Below, in pieces: positions 1-7,700 of a stretch of DNA of 12,396 bases (positions within the stretch are counted from its first letter, which is position 1; each line of letters begins with the position of its first letter). The DNA comes from an uncultured Polyangiaceae bacterium (GTDB lineage Bacteria; Myxococcota_A; Polyangia; Polyangiales; Houyiibacteriaceae), in the NCBI GenBank assembly GCA_947259605.1, contig CAMYMX010000046.1, positions 1 through 12,396 of the forward strand, given 5' to 3'. Position numbers and translations under genes: made by a program. Below the pieces are notes generated by a model. It did not search any database, was not told where the DNA came from, and worked only from the letters and a program-made list of their open reading frames with translations.

Positions 1-626
1 AAGGCCCCATGGGCATGGGCGGTGCAATCGCCAAAGCCGAAGCGATCGCGGCCAGCGACCCTGCGCACTACGTGCTGCTTCAACAGTTCAACAACCCAGC
101 GAATCCGGCGATTCACGAGATGACCACCGGCCCGGAAATCTGGGACGACACGGCAGGCGCCATCGACGTCTTCATCTCGGGAGTTGGCACCGGCGGCACC
201 ATCACGGGCGTGTCGCGGTACATCAAGAACACCCGGCAAAAGTCGATCTTGACGGTGGCCGTAGAACCAGCCGACAGCCCTGTACTCACGCAAAACCGCG
301 CAGGGCAAGCGCTGAAGCCCGGCCCTCACAAGATTCAGGGTATCGGCGCGGGCTTCGTGCCCGACGTGCTCGACCTATCGCTGGTGGACCTCATCGAGCA
401 GGTCACCAACGACGAAGCCATCGCCTACGCCCGTCGCTTGGCGCGAGAAGAGGGCATGTTGTCGGGCATTTCGTGCGGTGCAGCGGTGGCCGTGGCCGCG
501 CGTCTGGCCAAGCGTCGCGAGCATCGAGGCAAGACATTCGTGGTAGTGCTGCCCGACTCCGGCGAGCGATACCTGAGCACCGTGCTTTTCGAGGGCATGT
601 TCGACGACAAGGGCCTCGCCAAATGA
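1..626 (+). CDS. cysK: Cysteine synthase A (O-acetylserine sulfhydrylase), C-terminal part; 5' end outside window
   Basis: This PLP enzyme makes L-cysteine from O-acetylserine and sulfide in the cytoplasm, the last step of sulfate assimilation. The reading frame is open at the left edge (first full codon at 3) and ends in TGA at 624-626. About 207 codons are visible, against roughly 320 in the family, so the PLP lysine and the substrate-binding TSGNT loop lie outside the window. Counting from the ATG at 9, the phosphate-binding GTGGT loop is at residues 60-64. The Q-x-F-x-NPAN-x-x-IH motif, TGPEIW and KPGPHKIQGIGAGF are close to the E. coli CysK sequence as I recall it. PDSGERYLST near the end carries the serine (residue 184) expected to contact the PLP ring nitrogen. 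The ATG at 9 is internal, not the start. A cystathionine beta-synthase is less likely because the protein stops with no CBS-pair domain. Confidence 0.95.
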   Translation, partial: GPMGMGGAIAKAEAIAASDPAHYVLLQQFNNPANPAIHEMTTGPEIWDDTAGAIDVFISGVGTGGTITGVSRYIKNTRQKSILTVAVEPADSPVLTQNRAGQALKPGPHKIQGIGAGFVPDVLDLSLVDLIEQVTNDEAIAYARRLAREEGMLSGISCGAAVAVAARLAKRREHRGKTFVVVLPDSGERYLSTVLFEGMFDDKGLAK

Positions 627-635
627 GCAGAGACC

Positions 636-661
636 GGGGCTGCCAAGGCTTTTTCAGCCCC
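636..661. terminator. Hairpin between convergent genes, candidate bidirectional terminator
   Basis: GGGGCTG at 636-642 pairs perfectly with CAGCCCC at 655-661 (7 bp, five G-C pairs at the base) around a 12-nt loop. It starts 10 bp after the cysK stop and lies 41 bp from the stop of the opposing FMN oxidoreductase gene, where a shared terminator is expected. A T-run occurs inside the loop (650-654), but no T-tract follows either arm. It is therefore not a classical intrinsic terminator, and the function is inferred from position. Confidence 0.4.
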
Positions 662-702
662 ACTGGCGCGAGCGAAGAGGGCACTGCTCCCTCCCCATCT
701 GC

Positions 703-1851
703 TCACGAGACGAGGTGCTTGGGAAAATCCTCGACGCGTTCGCAACCCAGCTGCTCCATGACCTGCTGAAGCTGGCGCTTGAGCATCGTGATGGTGTGCA
801 GTCCTCCGCGTTTTCCAAGAGCGCCCACCCCATACATGAACGAGCGGCCGAGGAAGGTGAACTTCGCGCCGCTGGCCAATGCACAGGCCACGTCCGGCCC
901 CGATCGCAGGCCGCTGTCCATCATCACCGTGGTCCGGTCCCCGTATTTCTTTGCGAGCTCGGTCATCGGCTTGATCGTCGATTGCCCGGCGTCGAGTTGG
1001 CGACCGCCGTGGTTGGAGCAAATGAAGCCGTCTGCTCCGAGCGCGAGGACCTTTTCGGCGTCCTCCTCGGTGACGATGCCCTTTACCACCATCTTGCCTT
1101 TCCACGTGTCGCGGATGGCTTTGATTTTGTCCTCGTCGAGTCGGCCGGAGAAGGTCTGGTTCATGAAGAGGCCCAGGTGTTTCATGCTGAGCCCCTTCGG
1201 AAGGTAGGGGAGCATCGTTTTGAACTCAGGCGCCCCGGCCAAGAGCTGCGAGAACGACCAGCTTGGGTGCGTCATCATTTGGAGGACATTGCGGAGATTC
1301 ATCTGGGGCGGGATGGAGAGCCCGTTTCGGATCTCCCTAGGCCGGTAGGCGAAGGTCGGGGTGTCGGCGAGGATGACGAGGACCGGCACTTCGGCCTCGG
1401 CGGCGCGTTGGAGAAGCTTGTCGCGCAGCTCGTCCTCGGCGGGATGGTAGAGCTGGAACCACGCGCGCCCTTCCGTGAGCTCGGCGACCGTCTCGATGCT
1501 GGCGGTGCCCACGGTGCTCAGGACGAAGGGGATGCGGTGCTCGTGGGCGGCCTTGGCGAGGATCTCGCAGGCCTTGGGCCACATCAGCCCCTGCAAACCG
1601 ATCGGAGCGACGCCGAAAGGGGCCTCGTAGGTCACCCCGAAGAGCTCGGTCCGAAGGCTCGATCCCGCGTAGTCGCCGATGTAGTACGGGCGCAATTGCA
1701 CTTCGCGGATGTCCGCGGTGTTGCGCGCGAGGTTGATGTCGGAGTTGCAGCCGCACTCGAGGTAGTCGAACGCGAATCCCGGCATGCGCTTGCGGGCCTT
1801 TTCCCGGAGGTGCTCGATCGATGGATACTCGGAATGGAATGCGTCGTTCAT
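703..1851 (-). CDS. FMN-dependent alpha-hydroxy-acid oxidoreductase (L-lactate dehydrogenase/oxidase family)
   Basis: The 382-residue protein belongs to the glycolate oxidase/L-lactate dehydrogenase (LldD-type) TIM-barrel family, which oxidises L-2-hydroxyacids to 2-oxoacids using FMN. Family active-site residues are present: Tyr30 in FDY, Tyr135 in WFQLY, Lys257 in VVKG, the catalytic His281 and Arg284 in SNHGGRQLD, and the FMN-phosphate loop MDSGLRSGPD (321-330) followed by GRSFMYG. The family usually has a DGG-x-R-x-G loop, so the DSG here is a small deviation. I chose the ATG at 1851 because homology begins there (YPSIEHLREKARKRMPG). The frame stays open to an ATG at 1932, but that would overlap the upstream gene. 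The DUF4230 gene ends 19 bp upstream, suggesting co-transcription. The exact substrate (lactate, glycolate, mandelate or another) and electron acceptor cannot be read from the sequence. There is no long N-terminal extension or cytochrome domain. Confidence 0.9.
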   Translation of the reverse strand: MNDAFHSEYPSIEHLREKARKRMPGFAFDYLECGCNSDINLARNTADIREVQLRPYYIGDYAGSSLRTELFGVTYEAPFGVAPIGLQGLMWPKACEILAKAAHEHRIPFVLSTVGTASIETVAELTEGRAWFQLYHPAEDELRDKLLQRAAEAEVPVLVILADTPTFAYRPREIRNGLSIPPQMNLRNVLQMMTHPSWSFSQLLAGAPEFKTMLPYLPKGLSMKHLGLFMNQTFSGRLDEDKIKAIRDTWKGKMVVKGIVTEEDAEKVLALGADGFICSNHGGRQLDAGQSTIKPMTELAKKYGDRTTVMMDSGLRSGPDVACALASGAKFTFLGRSFMYGVGALGKRGGLHTITMLKRQLQQVMEQLGCERVEDFPKHLVS

Positions 1852-1870
1852 GAGTGGAGGCGGTATCCCG

Positions 1871-2593
1871 TCAGTTGATGAATGCCCCTGCCACGAAGAG
1901 ATGAGCATCCTCGCGGGTTTCCTGCCCGACATGTATGCCTCTGAATCGTGAGCCGCGCGGCCTCACCACACTTGATACCCGGCCTCGCTCGAACACCACG
2001 CGTGTGTACCCGAGCTCGAGCAGCAGCCCCTCGATGATCGTGCGCGCGTTCTTTTGCGCGCGGTCGAGGATCCCCGCCTCGATGGCAGCATTTCGGAGGA
2101 CCTGTTCTGCGACCTGCCTTGCGTCGGACTCTAGCTTGGGGTCGCCCTTGGTGAAGAGGCCGGTGTCTCGATCGATGACCTGCGTTTGCGCGTTGTCCAT
2201 GGCGACGTAGGTGATCTGGGCGGGGGGCATCTGGACAAGGACGGTTCCGGACTCGGTGTCGACCTCGAAGCTCTCCGTGTAGAACCGCTCGAAGTCGATG
2301 CCGGCGCCGATCTTTGCGACGACGAACATGAAGACCCGGTCTCCTCGTGCCCAGTTGAGCCAGCCGAAGTCGTTGCCTTTTTCGATGGTCGTGGACTCGA
2401 CGACTTCGACCGTGGTCAGCGCCGCGAGGTCGCGCACCTTGTCGACGACGGACTGGCCTACCTTCGAGTAATGTTCGCCATGTCCGAACATCCTCAGGCC
2501 CGACTGGGCATTCGAAACGAACAAAGCCGCGACCATCAGTAGGCCCGCACCGACCACGAGCCCAATTCGACTGGATGTCCCGCTATTCGCCAT
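1871..2593 (-). CDS. Membrane-anchored DUF4230 family protein
   Basis: This 240-residue protein matches my recollection of DUF4230, a family of unknown function. Residues 9-27 form one hydrophobic segment (IGLVVGAGLLMVAALFV), so the N-terminus is probably a membrane anchor with the rest outside the cytoplasm. The diagnostic stretch is DRDTGLFTKGDPKLE (141-155), following MPPAQI and MDNAQTQV. A helical region (156-183) and a short strand pair (GYTRVVFE) come next. The start is the ATG at 2593. It is preceded by GGGGGA about six bases away and GGAGG further upstream. A TTG 21 bp earlier is also open but would put the SD inside the coding region. It lies 104 bp after hspQ and 19 bp before the FMN oxidoreductase, all on one strand. 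No enzymatic motif is seen, and a link to the oxidoreductase is only inferred from spacing. Confidence 0.75.
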   Translation of the reverse strand: MANSGTSSRIGLVVGAGLLMVAALFVSNAQSGLRMFGHGEHYSKVGQSVVDKVRDLAALTTVEVVESTTIEKGNDFGWLNWARGDRVFMFVVAKIGAGIDFERFYTESFEVDTESGTVLVQMPPAQITYVAMDNAQTQVIDRDTGLFTKGDPKLESDARQVAEQVLRNAAIEAGILDRAQKNARTIIEGLLLELGYTRVVFERGRVSSVVRPRGSRFRGIHVGQETREDAHLFVAGAFIN

Positions 2594-2697
2594 GCCAGGT
2601 CCCCCAACCTCCAATCCAGAAGTTTAGCGGGCGAGCCACAGGCACTCCAGCATGCAAGCTCGATGGCGACGATTTCTGTTCGGCATCGCATCAAACG

Positions 2698-3015
2698 CTA
2701 GTTCAGCGCACGGTCACGGACATAGTGCCCGTCCTCGAACGAATCGAAGAAATGCCCCAGGAGCGGGTGCTCGATGGGCGATCCCACCCGGTCTTCTTCG
2801 AGATTTTGCTCCGCTACGTAGGTCTCATGCATCGCGCCCCCGACCAGCACCCGATACCAGGGCGCGTCTTTGGGCGGCCGGCTCTTCGCGACCTGGTCGT
2901 ACCAGGCCTCCGTGAGTGAAAACGTCGCATCGATGTCGACGACAACCCCGCGGTAGTCGAACAATCGGTGATGAACGAGCTGTCCAATGGCGAACTTCGG
3001 TTTGACAGCGGTCAT
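2698..3015 (-). CDS. hspQ: Heat shock protein HspQ (YccV-like)
   Basis: The 105-residue product has the same length as E. coli HspQ. It shares the N-terminal signature KFAIGQLVHHRLFDYRGVVVDID (residues 7-29), the central APWYRVLV (51-58) and HETYVAEQNL (63-72, compare HTYLAEAQL). HspQ is a small cytoplasmic protein known as a specificity factor and substrate of Lon protease. The same fold was described earlier as a hemimethylated-DNA binding (YccV) domain. The ATG at 3015 gives the family N-terminus. The frame continues 38 codons upstream, but that extension runs through the divergent promoter and the start of the neighbouring gene and has no family similarity. No Shine-Dalgarno sequence precedes the ATG, and a candidate -10 lies four bases upstream, so the message may be leaderless or nearly so. 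It is the first gene of a possible hspQ-DUF4230-oxidoreductase run, with a 104-bp gap after it. Confidence 0.9.
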   Translation of the reverse strand: MTAVKPKFAIGQLVHHRLFDYRGVVVDIDATFSLTEAWYDQVAKSRPPKDAPWYRVLVGGAMHETYVAEQNLEEDRVGSPIEHPLLGHFFDSFEDGHYVRDRALN

Positions 3016-3029
3016 GAAGACAATAGTTC
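3002..3029 (+). promoter_or_regulatory. Candidate promoter for the divergent dehydrogenase gene
   Basis: A perfect TTGACA lies at 3002-3007, inside the first codons of hspQ. After a 16-base spacer comes the poor -10 candidate TAGTTC (3024-3029, two of six matches). It would drive the dehydrogenase gene with a leader of about 40 bases. It overlaps the hspQ promoter candidate on the other strand, so the two could interfere. The -10 is weak and the call is tentative. Confidence 0.2.
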
Positions 3030-3048
3030 TACTCGATGGAGGCGCCAA
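3020..3048 (-). promoter_or_regulatory. Candidate sigma-70-type promoter for hspQ
   Basis: On the minus strand, TTGGCG (3043-3048) and TATTGT (3020-3025) are separated by 17 bases. Each matches four of six consensus positions. The -10 ends four bases before the hspQ ATG, so transcription would begin at or within the start codon. No heat-shock sigma-32 type element was recognised. This is a motif match only. Confidence 0.35.
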
Positions 3049-3073
3049 GCGGTACCCTCGCGCGAAGGGACCA

Positions 3074-3994
3074 ATGAAGATCGGCATCGTGGGTATGGGC
3101 TGGGTCGGGGCAAGCGTGGCGTCGTCCATCCTTCACAGCGGGCTCGCGACGGAGCTGCTCCTCGACGACGCCAAGCCGGGGCTCGCGGAAGGTGAAGCGA
3201 TGGACCTCGCGCAAGGCGCGGCCTTCTATCCGACGGCGTCGGTCCGGGCCGCTTCCATCGACGAGATGCTCGACGCCGATGCGGTCATCATCGCTGCAGG
3301 CAAGGGGGGAGGCCCCAAGGACAGCCGACTCGATTTGCTTCGGGTCAACGCCACCATCGTGCACGACATCGCGCAGCAATTGTCCGCGATGCAAGGGATG
3401 TTGGTCATCGTCACCAACCCCGTCGACGTCATGACGCAAGTGGCCGCCGAGGCTTCGGGTCTGCCCCTCCCGCGGGTCATCGGCACCGGAACGATGCTCG
3501 ACACCGCGCGTCTTCGAGAGGCGCTTGGACGAACGCTCGATTTGGAGCCTCGCTCGATCCACGCCCAGGTGGTGGGCGAGCACGGCGACTCGTCCGTGGT
3601 GCTTTGGTCGGGCGCCCAGCTCGGCGGGGTTCGGCTTCGCGCGCGGCCAGGTTGGAGTCGCGAAAAGGAGCTCGAGATCGCACACGAGGTGCGCAATGCC
3701 GCCTACCAGATCATCGCGAAGAAGGGCTCGACCAACCACGCCATCGGCCTGGTGACCGCAGCGCTCCTCCGTTGGACGCTCCGAGCAGGAGGACGACGAA
3801 TCCTGACCATCTCGCGCGTCCAGGAAGGCGCCGCCGGCATTCGTGACGTGGCAATCTCACTCCCGACGATCGTCGGCCGCACGGGCGCCGTCGAGGTCAT
3901 CGAGCCCGAAATGGATGCCGAAGAACGAGAGGCGTTGAACCGCTCGGCCGAAGTCCTGCGCCAAGCCTATCAACAGGCGCGAAGCAAGCCTTGA
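3074..3994 (+). CDS. ldh: L-lactate/malate dehydrogenase family NAD-dependent 2-hydroxyacid dehydrogenase
   Basis: The 306-residue protein interconverts a 2-oxoacid and an L-2-hydroxyacid with a nicotinamide cofactor. The Rossmann motif GMGWVG is at 7-12 and an acidic pair (Asp31-Asp32), typical of NAD preference, ends the second strand. Further landmarks are VTNPVDV (113-119), Asp143 and Arg146 in MLDTAR, the catalytic His170 in GEHGDS and Thr220 in GST. Arg85 matches the mobile-loop arginine. The residue that is Gln in LDH and Arg in MDH appears to be glycine (Gly79 in GKGGGPKDSR), so the substrate is uncertain although the overall sequence is LDH-like. The start is the ATG at 3074, because the Rossmann strand begins right after it and AGGGA precedes it. 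An upstream in-frame ATG at 2987 lies inside hspQ and adds no homologous residues. The gene is divergent from hspQ and ends 28 bp from the convergent lipoprotein gene. Confidence 0.88.
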   Translation: MKIGIVGMGWVGASVASSILHSGLATELLLDDAKPGLAEGEAMDLAQGAAFYPTASVRAASIDEMLDADAVIIAAGKGGGPKDSRLDLLRVNATIVHDIAQQLSAMQGMLVIVTNPVDVMTQVAAEASGLPLPRVIGTGTMLDTARLREALGRTLDLEPRSIHAQVVGEHGDSSVVLWSGAQLGGVRLRARPGWSREKELEIAHEVRNAAYQIIAKKGSTNHAIGLVTAALLRWTLRAGGRRILTISRVQEGAAGIRDVAISLPTIVGRTGAVEVIEPEMDAEEREALNRSAEVLRQAYQQARSKP

Positions 3995-4022
3995 GGCCGG
4001 GCGTGACGCGCTCGGACGGGTT

Positions 4023-4556
4023 TCATTCGCCGTCGAAAGCGAGGTTGATCTTGACGAACAGGGTGTCGTCGTAATCGAGCCCTTGGAAGTTGACCGCCAC
4101 GCTGGCATCGTCGATCTCGATTCGAATCAGTTCGGGGTCTACGTTGGACGCCTCTGTGTCGAGTCTCGCGTCGAGAAGGGCCGGCCGCCTCGGGTCTTCC
4201 GTCATCAGCAAGACGTATCCCTCGAAACCGTTTTCCGAAATCGTGCCGTTCTTGGGAGCGTTCGAGAAGTCGAAGAGAAGGCTGCCACCATCCAAGAAGA
4301 CCTCGATCTCGGCGCTCCGCACGCCGGCGCAGCGGGTTTCCGGGTTCTCGCTGTCCATCCCCTCGCAGCCCGTGTAGACGCGAAGCTCGACACCCGGGTC
4401 TCCCATGTGATCGCCGATATGGCTCGCGAGCGAGGAACTGAGCGCGCCGCGCCCGCTGTTGCTGAACCCGTCTCCGCATCCCGAACCGAGAGCCGTGAGT
4501 ACAGCAAAGAGACGGAGAGCAGCGTAGCGAGCCTTGGTTTCGAGTCTGTGTTCCAT
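4023..4556 (-). CDS. Putative secreted lipoprotein of unknown function
   Basis: I do not recognise this 177-residue protein. Its N-terminus has basic residues (Arg4, Lys8, Arg10, Arg15), a hydrophobic stretch (LRLFAVLTALG) and a Cys27 preceded by GSG. This is an imperfect lipobox because Leu is at -4 rather than -3. After a Ser/Gly-rich spacer, the mature part looks beta-rich and acidic. It has a possible disulfide pair (CEGM...ETRC) and several alternating hydrophobic strands near the end (FVKINLAF). Surface lipoproteins of this kind are common in myxobacteria. The ATG at 4556 is preceded directly by GGTAGG, too close for a typical SD, so the initiation signal is weak. It is divergent from the large repeat protein gene (202 bp between starts), which allows shared regulation. 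Coding is supported by the signal-like N-terminus and a full-length frame with no competitor. Confidence 0.65.
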   Translation of the reverse strand: MEHRLETKARYAALRLFAVLTALGSGCGDGFSNSGRGALSSSLASHIGDHMGDPGVELRVYTGCEGMDSENPETRCAGVRSAEIEVFLDGGSLLFDFSNAPKNGTISENGFEGYVLLMTEDPRRPALLDARLDTEASNVDPELIRIEIDDASVAVNFQGLDYDDTLFVKINLAFDGE

Positions 4557-4612
4557 CCTACCAAGCCCTACGCCGGCAGCCCCGAAACGGATTAACAGAA
4601 TCGCAGAGCGCT

Positions 4613-4652
4613 CTCCTCACCGCGGCCGTCGGGACGGCACCTCAGCGAGGAG
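4613..4652 (+). promoter_or_regulatory. Nested inverted repeats in the divergent intergenic region before the repeat-protein gene
   Basis: CTCCTC (4613-4618) pairs with GAGGAG (4647-4652). Inside this, GCCGT (4625-4629) pairs with ACGGC (4634-4638) around a CGGG tetraloop. The structure lies about 105 bp before the ATG at 4759, in the 202-bp gap between the divergent lipoprotein and repeat-protein genes. It could fold in the leader RNA of the repeat-protein gene or be a protein-binding site. No clear sigma-70 promoter was found in this gap. Confidence 0.25.
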
Positions 4653-4758
4653 GGTCACATCCGAGGCCGACGATGAATGGCTCCAAAGGCCATCTCCACG
4701 GCAGTGGCTTTCGGAATCCATCGCAGCCGGATACCCTTCGGCGAAAGGTGGAGACGCA

Positions 4759-7700
4759 ATGAAGAGAACATCTTTCGGCAAGGCCCCTAGGGCTGCTCTA
4801 TACACGGCTGTTCTGTTGAGCGCGTGGCTGCCGGCAATCGCCTCCTTCGCACAGCCACCGTCGGCGACGATGAGCTTCGCCCCGGAATCGATCGGGCAAC
4901 GCACGGTCAGCACCCTCACGATCACATTCGCCAATATCGACCCGGTGACGCCGGCATCCGACCTCGCGATTGCCGATGACCTTCCCGCCGGCCTGCAGAT
5001 CGCAAGTCCGGCCAATGCGTCCACCGACTGTGTCAATGCCATTCTTTCCGCGCCCGACGGCGGCACGACCATCACGCTCACCAACGGGCGCATCGGTGCA
5101 AGCAGCACGTGCGTCGTGCGAGTGGATGTCACAGGTGACGCGCCAGGCGACTTCATCAACACCGCGAGTGATGTGACTTCGAGTGAAGGCAATGGTGGCA
5201 GCGCGAGCGCGACGCTTTCGATCTCCACCGCCCTCCCGATCTTCGAGATGTCGTTTGCCCCAAGCTCGGTGCCGCTCGGAGGCACCAGCACGATGACCTA
5301 TTCGATCGAGAACACCACTGCCACAGCGCTGCAAAGCGTGCTCTTTCGCAACGTGTTGCCCCAGGGGATGACCGTCGCGAGTCCGGCGAACGTGCTGAGC
5401 ACCTGTGTCAGCGTGTTCGGGCCGCCGAACATCACGGCGCAGCCAGGCGCCACTGAGATCACGTTTAATCTACTCGTCCTCGACGGCGATGCGAGCTGCA
5501 CCACGACCGTCGATGTGACTGCAAGCGCTGCAGGAGCGCTCGGCAACACGACCGAGCCGCTTGCATTCTCCGACTCCACCAACCGCGTGACTGGAAAGGC
5601 GAGTGCAGTGCTCGACGTCACCGTCGAGCAACTCAACCTGAGCGGGTTCTTCTCCGGAGATCCGGTGCCCCCTGGAGGCTCGCTCTTCCTCGATTTCGCC
5701 ATCCGCAACTTCAATCGTGACTTCCCGGCCAACGACCTCGCCTTCATCAATGACCTCGATGCGACGCTCAGCGGCCTGGTCGCTGTCGGCCTTCCGATGA
5801 GCGATGTGTGTGGCGCAGGGTCGACGATTTCGGGCGCCGGCGCGATCAGCTTGACCGCAGGAACGCTACCGCCCGAGGGGGCCTGCGCATTCACCGTGCA
5901 GGTTCAGGTGCCCGGAGGTGCGGTGCCGGGCATCTACGGCAATACGTCGAGCGAGGTGACGGGCGAGATCGACGGCCGCCTCGTGACGGGTAGCCGCGCG
6001 ATCGATTCGTTGGAAGTGAGCGAGGCACCTGTGCTCACCAAGCGCTTCCTGACCGACCCCGCGCCCGCCGGGCAATCGATGACACTGGAGCTCACCATCA
6101 CGAACGTCAGCGTCTTGAACGACGCGACCGACATCGGATTCGCGGACAACCTGGACCAGTTCGTTCCGGGGGTCGAGGTCACCCAGCTTCCTGCGGGAGG
6201 ATTTTGCGGCGCGGGTAGCACGCTCGTCGTCGGCGCCCTGGGGCAGGATCGCGCGCTCGTCATGACGGGCGGGAGCTTGCCGGCGGGCGGAGCGTGCACC
6301 TTCCAAGTCACGCTCGGTATTCCACCGGGCACCCCGTCCAATCGATACCTGAACACGACCGAGCCCATCACTGCAACGGTTGATGGCAGCGCGGTCACGG
6401 GCAAGCCGGCCGAGGCGGAGCTGACCGTCGTAGCGGCGCCCGCCTTGCGGAAGTCGTTCTCTGACGCACGGGTGGCACCGGGTGACAGCGTCACGCTTGA
6501 GTTAGAGCTCGCCTACGGAGAAAACGCAGCGGGCCAGGCCACCCAGATTTCATTCGAGGACGACCTGGACGCGATGCTGCCCGGCTTGGTTGCCACCGGC
6601 TTACCCATGAACGACGTGTGTGGGTCCGGTTCTCAATTGGACGGAACGTCGCTTCTGACCTTCACCGGTGGGACCCTTGGGCCCCAGGAGCGATGTACCT
6701 TCAGCGTCGTGCTGAGCGTGCCCGAAGACGCGGAGACCGGTCAATACAACAATATAACGAGCGAGGTGGCTGCAATGGCGGTGGGGCTCTCCGTGCTCAG
6801 CGCCCCCGCCGCGGCCGATCTCGAGGTCACGAGTGTCGTCCTCGAAAAAGAGTTCGTGGAAGAACCGGTCTTTGCCGGCGACACGGTCACTTTGCGGTTC
6901 AACATCCAGAACGGCGATGCCACCGACGTCGCGACCGACATGATCTTCACCGACGATCTCGACGACGCGGTGTCCGGCATGACGGCACTCGGGCTTCCAA
7001 TCTCAGACGTCTGCGGCGCGGGGTCGCAGATTGAGGGCACCAATTTCTTGATCTTCACAGGAGGCAGCGTGCCCGCGGGCGGTTCCTGTGCCTTCGACAT
7101 CACCGTTCAAGTGCCACCGGACGCCGTAGCCGAGACGTACACCAACAGGACGAGCCAGTTCACCTTCATGCAGGGCGGGGCGGGCAGCGTCATTCGCGGT
7201 GGGCAGGACACATTGACCGTCAGCGAGCCGCTTTCTTTTTCAAAGGCCTTCGACGTAGCTGTCGTGGCCCCCGGCGACGCCGTCAACCTCGAGTTCACGA
7301 TTGAAAATGCTCATCCCTCCCTGATGGCAGACCAGCTCGCGTTCACCGACGATCTCAGCGCCTCGCTCGACGGGCTGGAAGTCACCGGCCTGCCTCTCTC
7401 TGATGTGTGTGGCGCAGGCTCCGTGCTTGCGGGAACCGACGTCATCACCTTGACCGGCGGTGCGCTCGCCCCTGGTTCGTCTTGTGCGTTCAGCGTAGCG
7501 CTCCAGCTTCCTGGCGACGTCCCAACGGGCACGTCGGTCGCCAACGTCACCAGCGAGCTCACCGCGATCATCGACGGCGTTCTGAGGACGGCACCTGCGG
7601 CACGAGACGAGATCGCGGTCGACCTGACGACGCTCGCCAAGCGGTTCGAAAGCTCCGCCGAGCCGGGGGGCTCGACGACGCTCACCTTCACCATCGAGAA

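Noticed and set aside
715..1878. A 387-codon plus-strand open frame
   Set aside because: It is antisense to the FMN oxidoreductase, which has clear family motifs. Its product is rich in Arg, Glu, Gly and Val and has no recognisable domain, as expected for a mirror frame in GC-rich coding DNA.
1852..1932. Earlier ATG of the FMN oxidoreductase at 1932
   Set aside because: It would overlap the end of the DUF4230 gene by about 60 bases. The added 27 residues have no family similarity, which begins just after the ATG at 1851.
4534..4758. N-terminal extension of the large repeat protein
   Set aside because: The extension is Arg/Ser/Pro-rich, overlaps the divergent lipoprotein gene and would bury the signal peptide. 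The ATG at 4759 has a good SD and a classical signal peptide.
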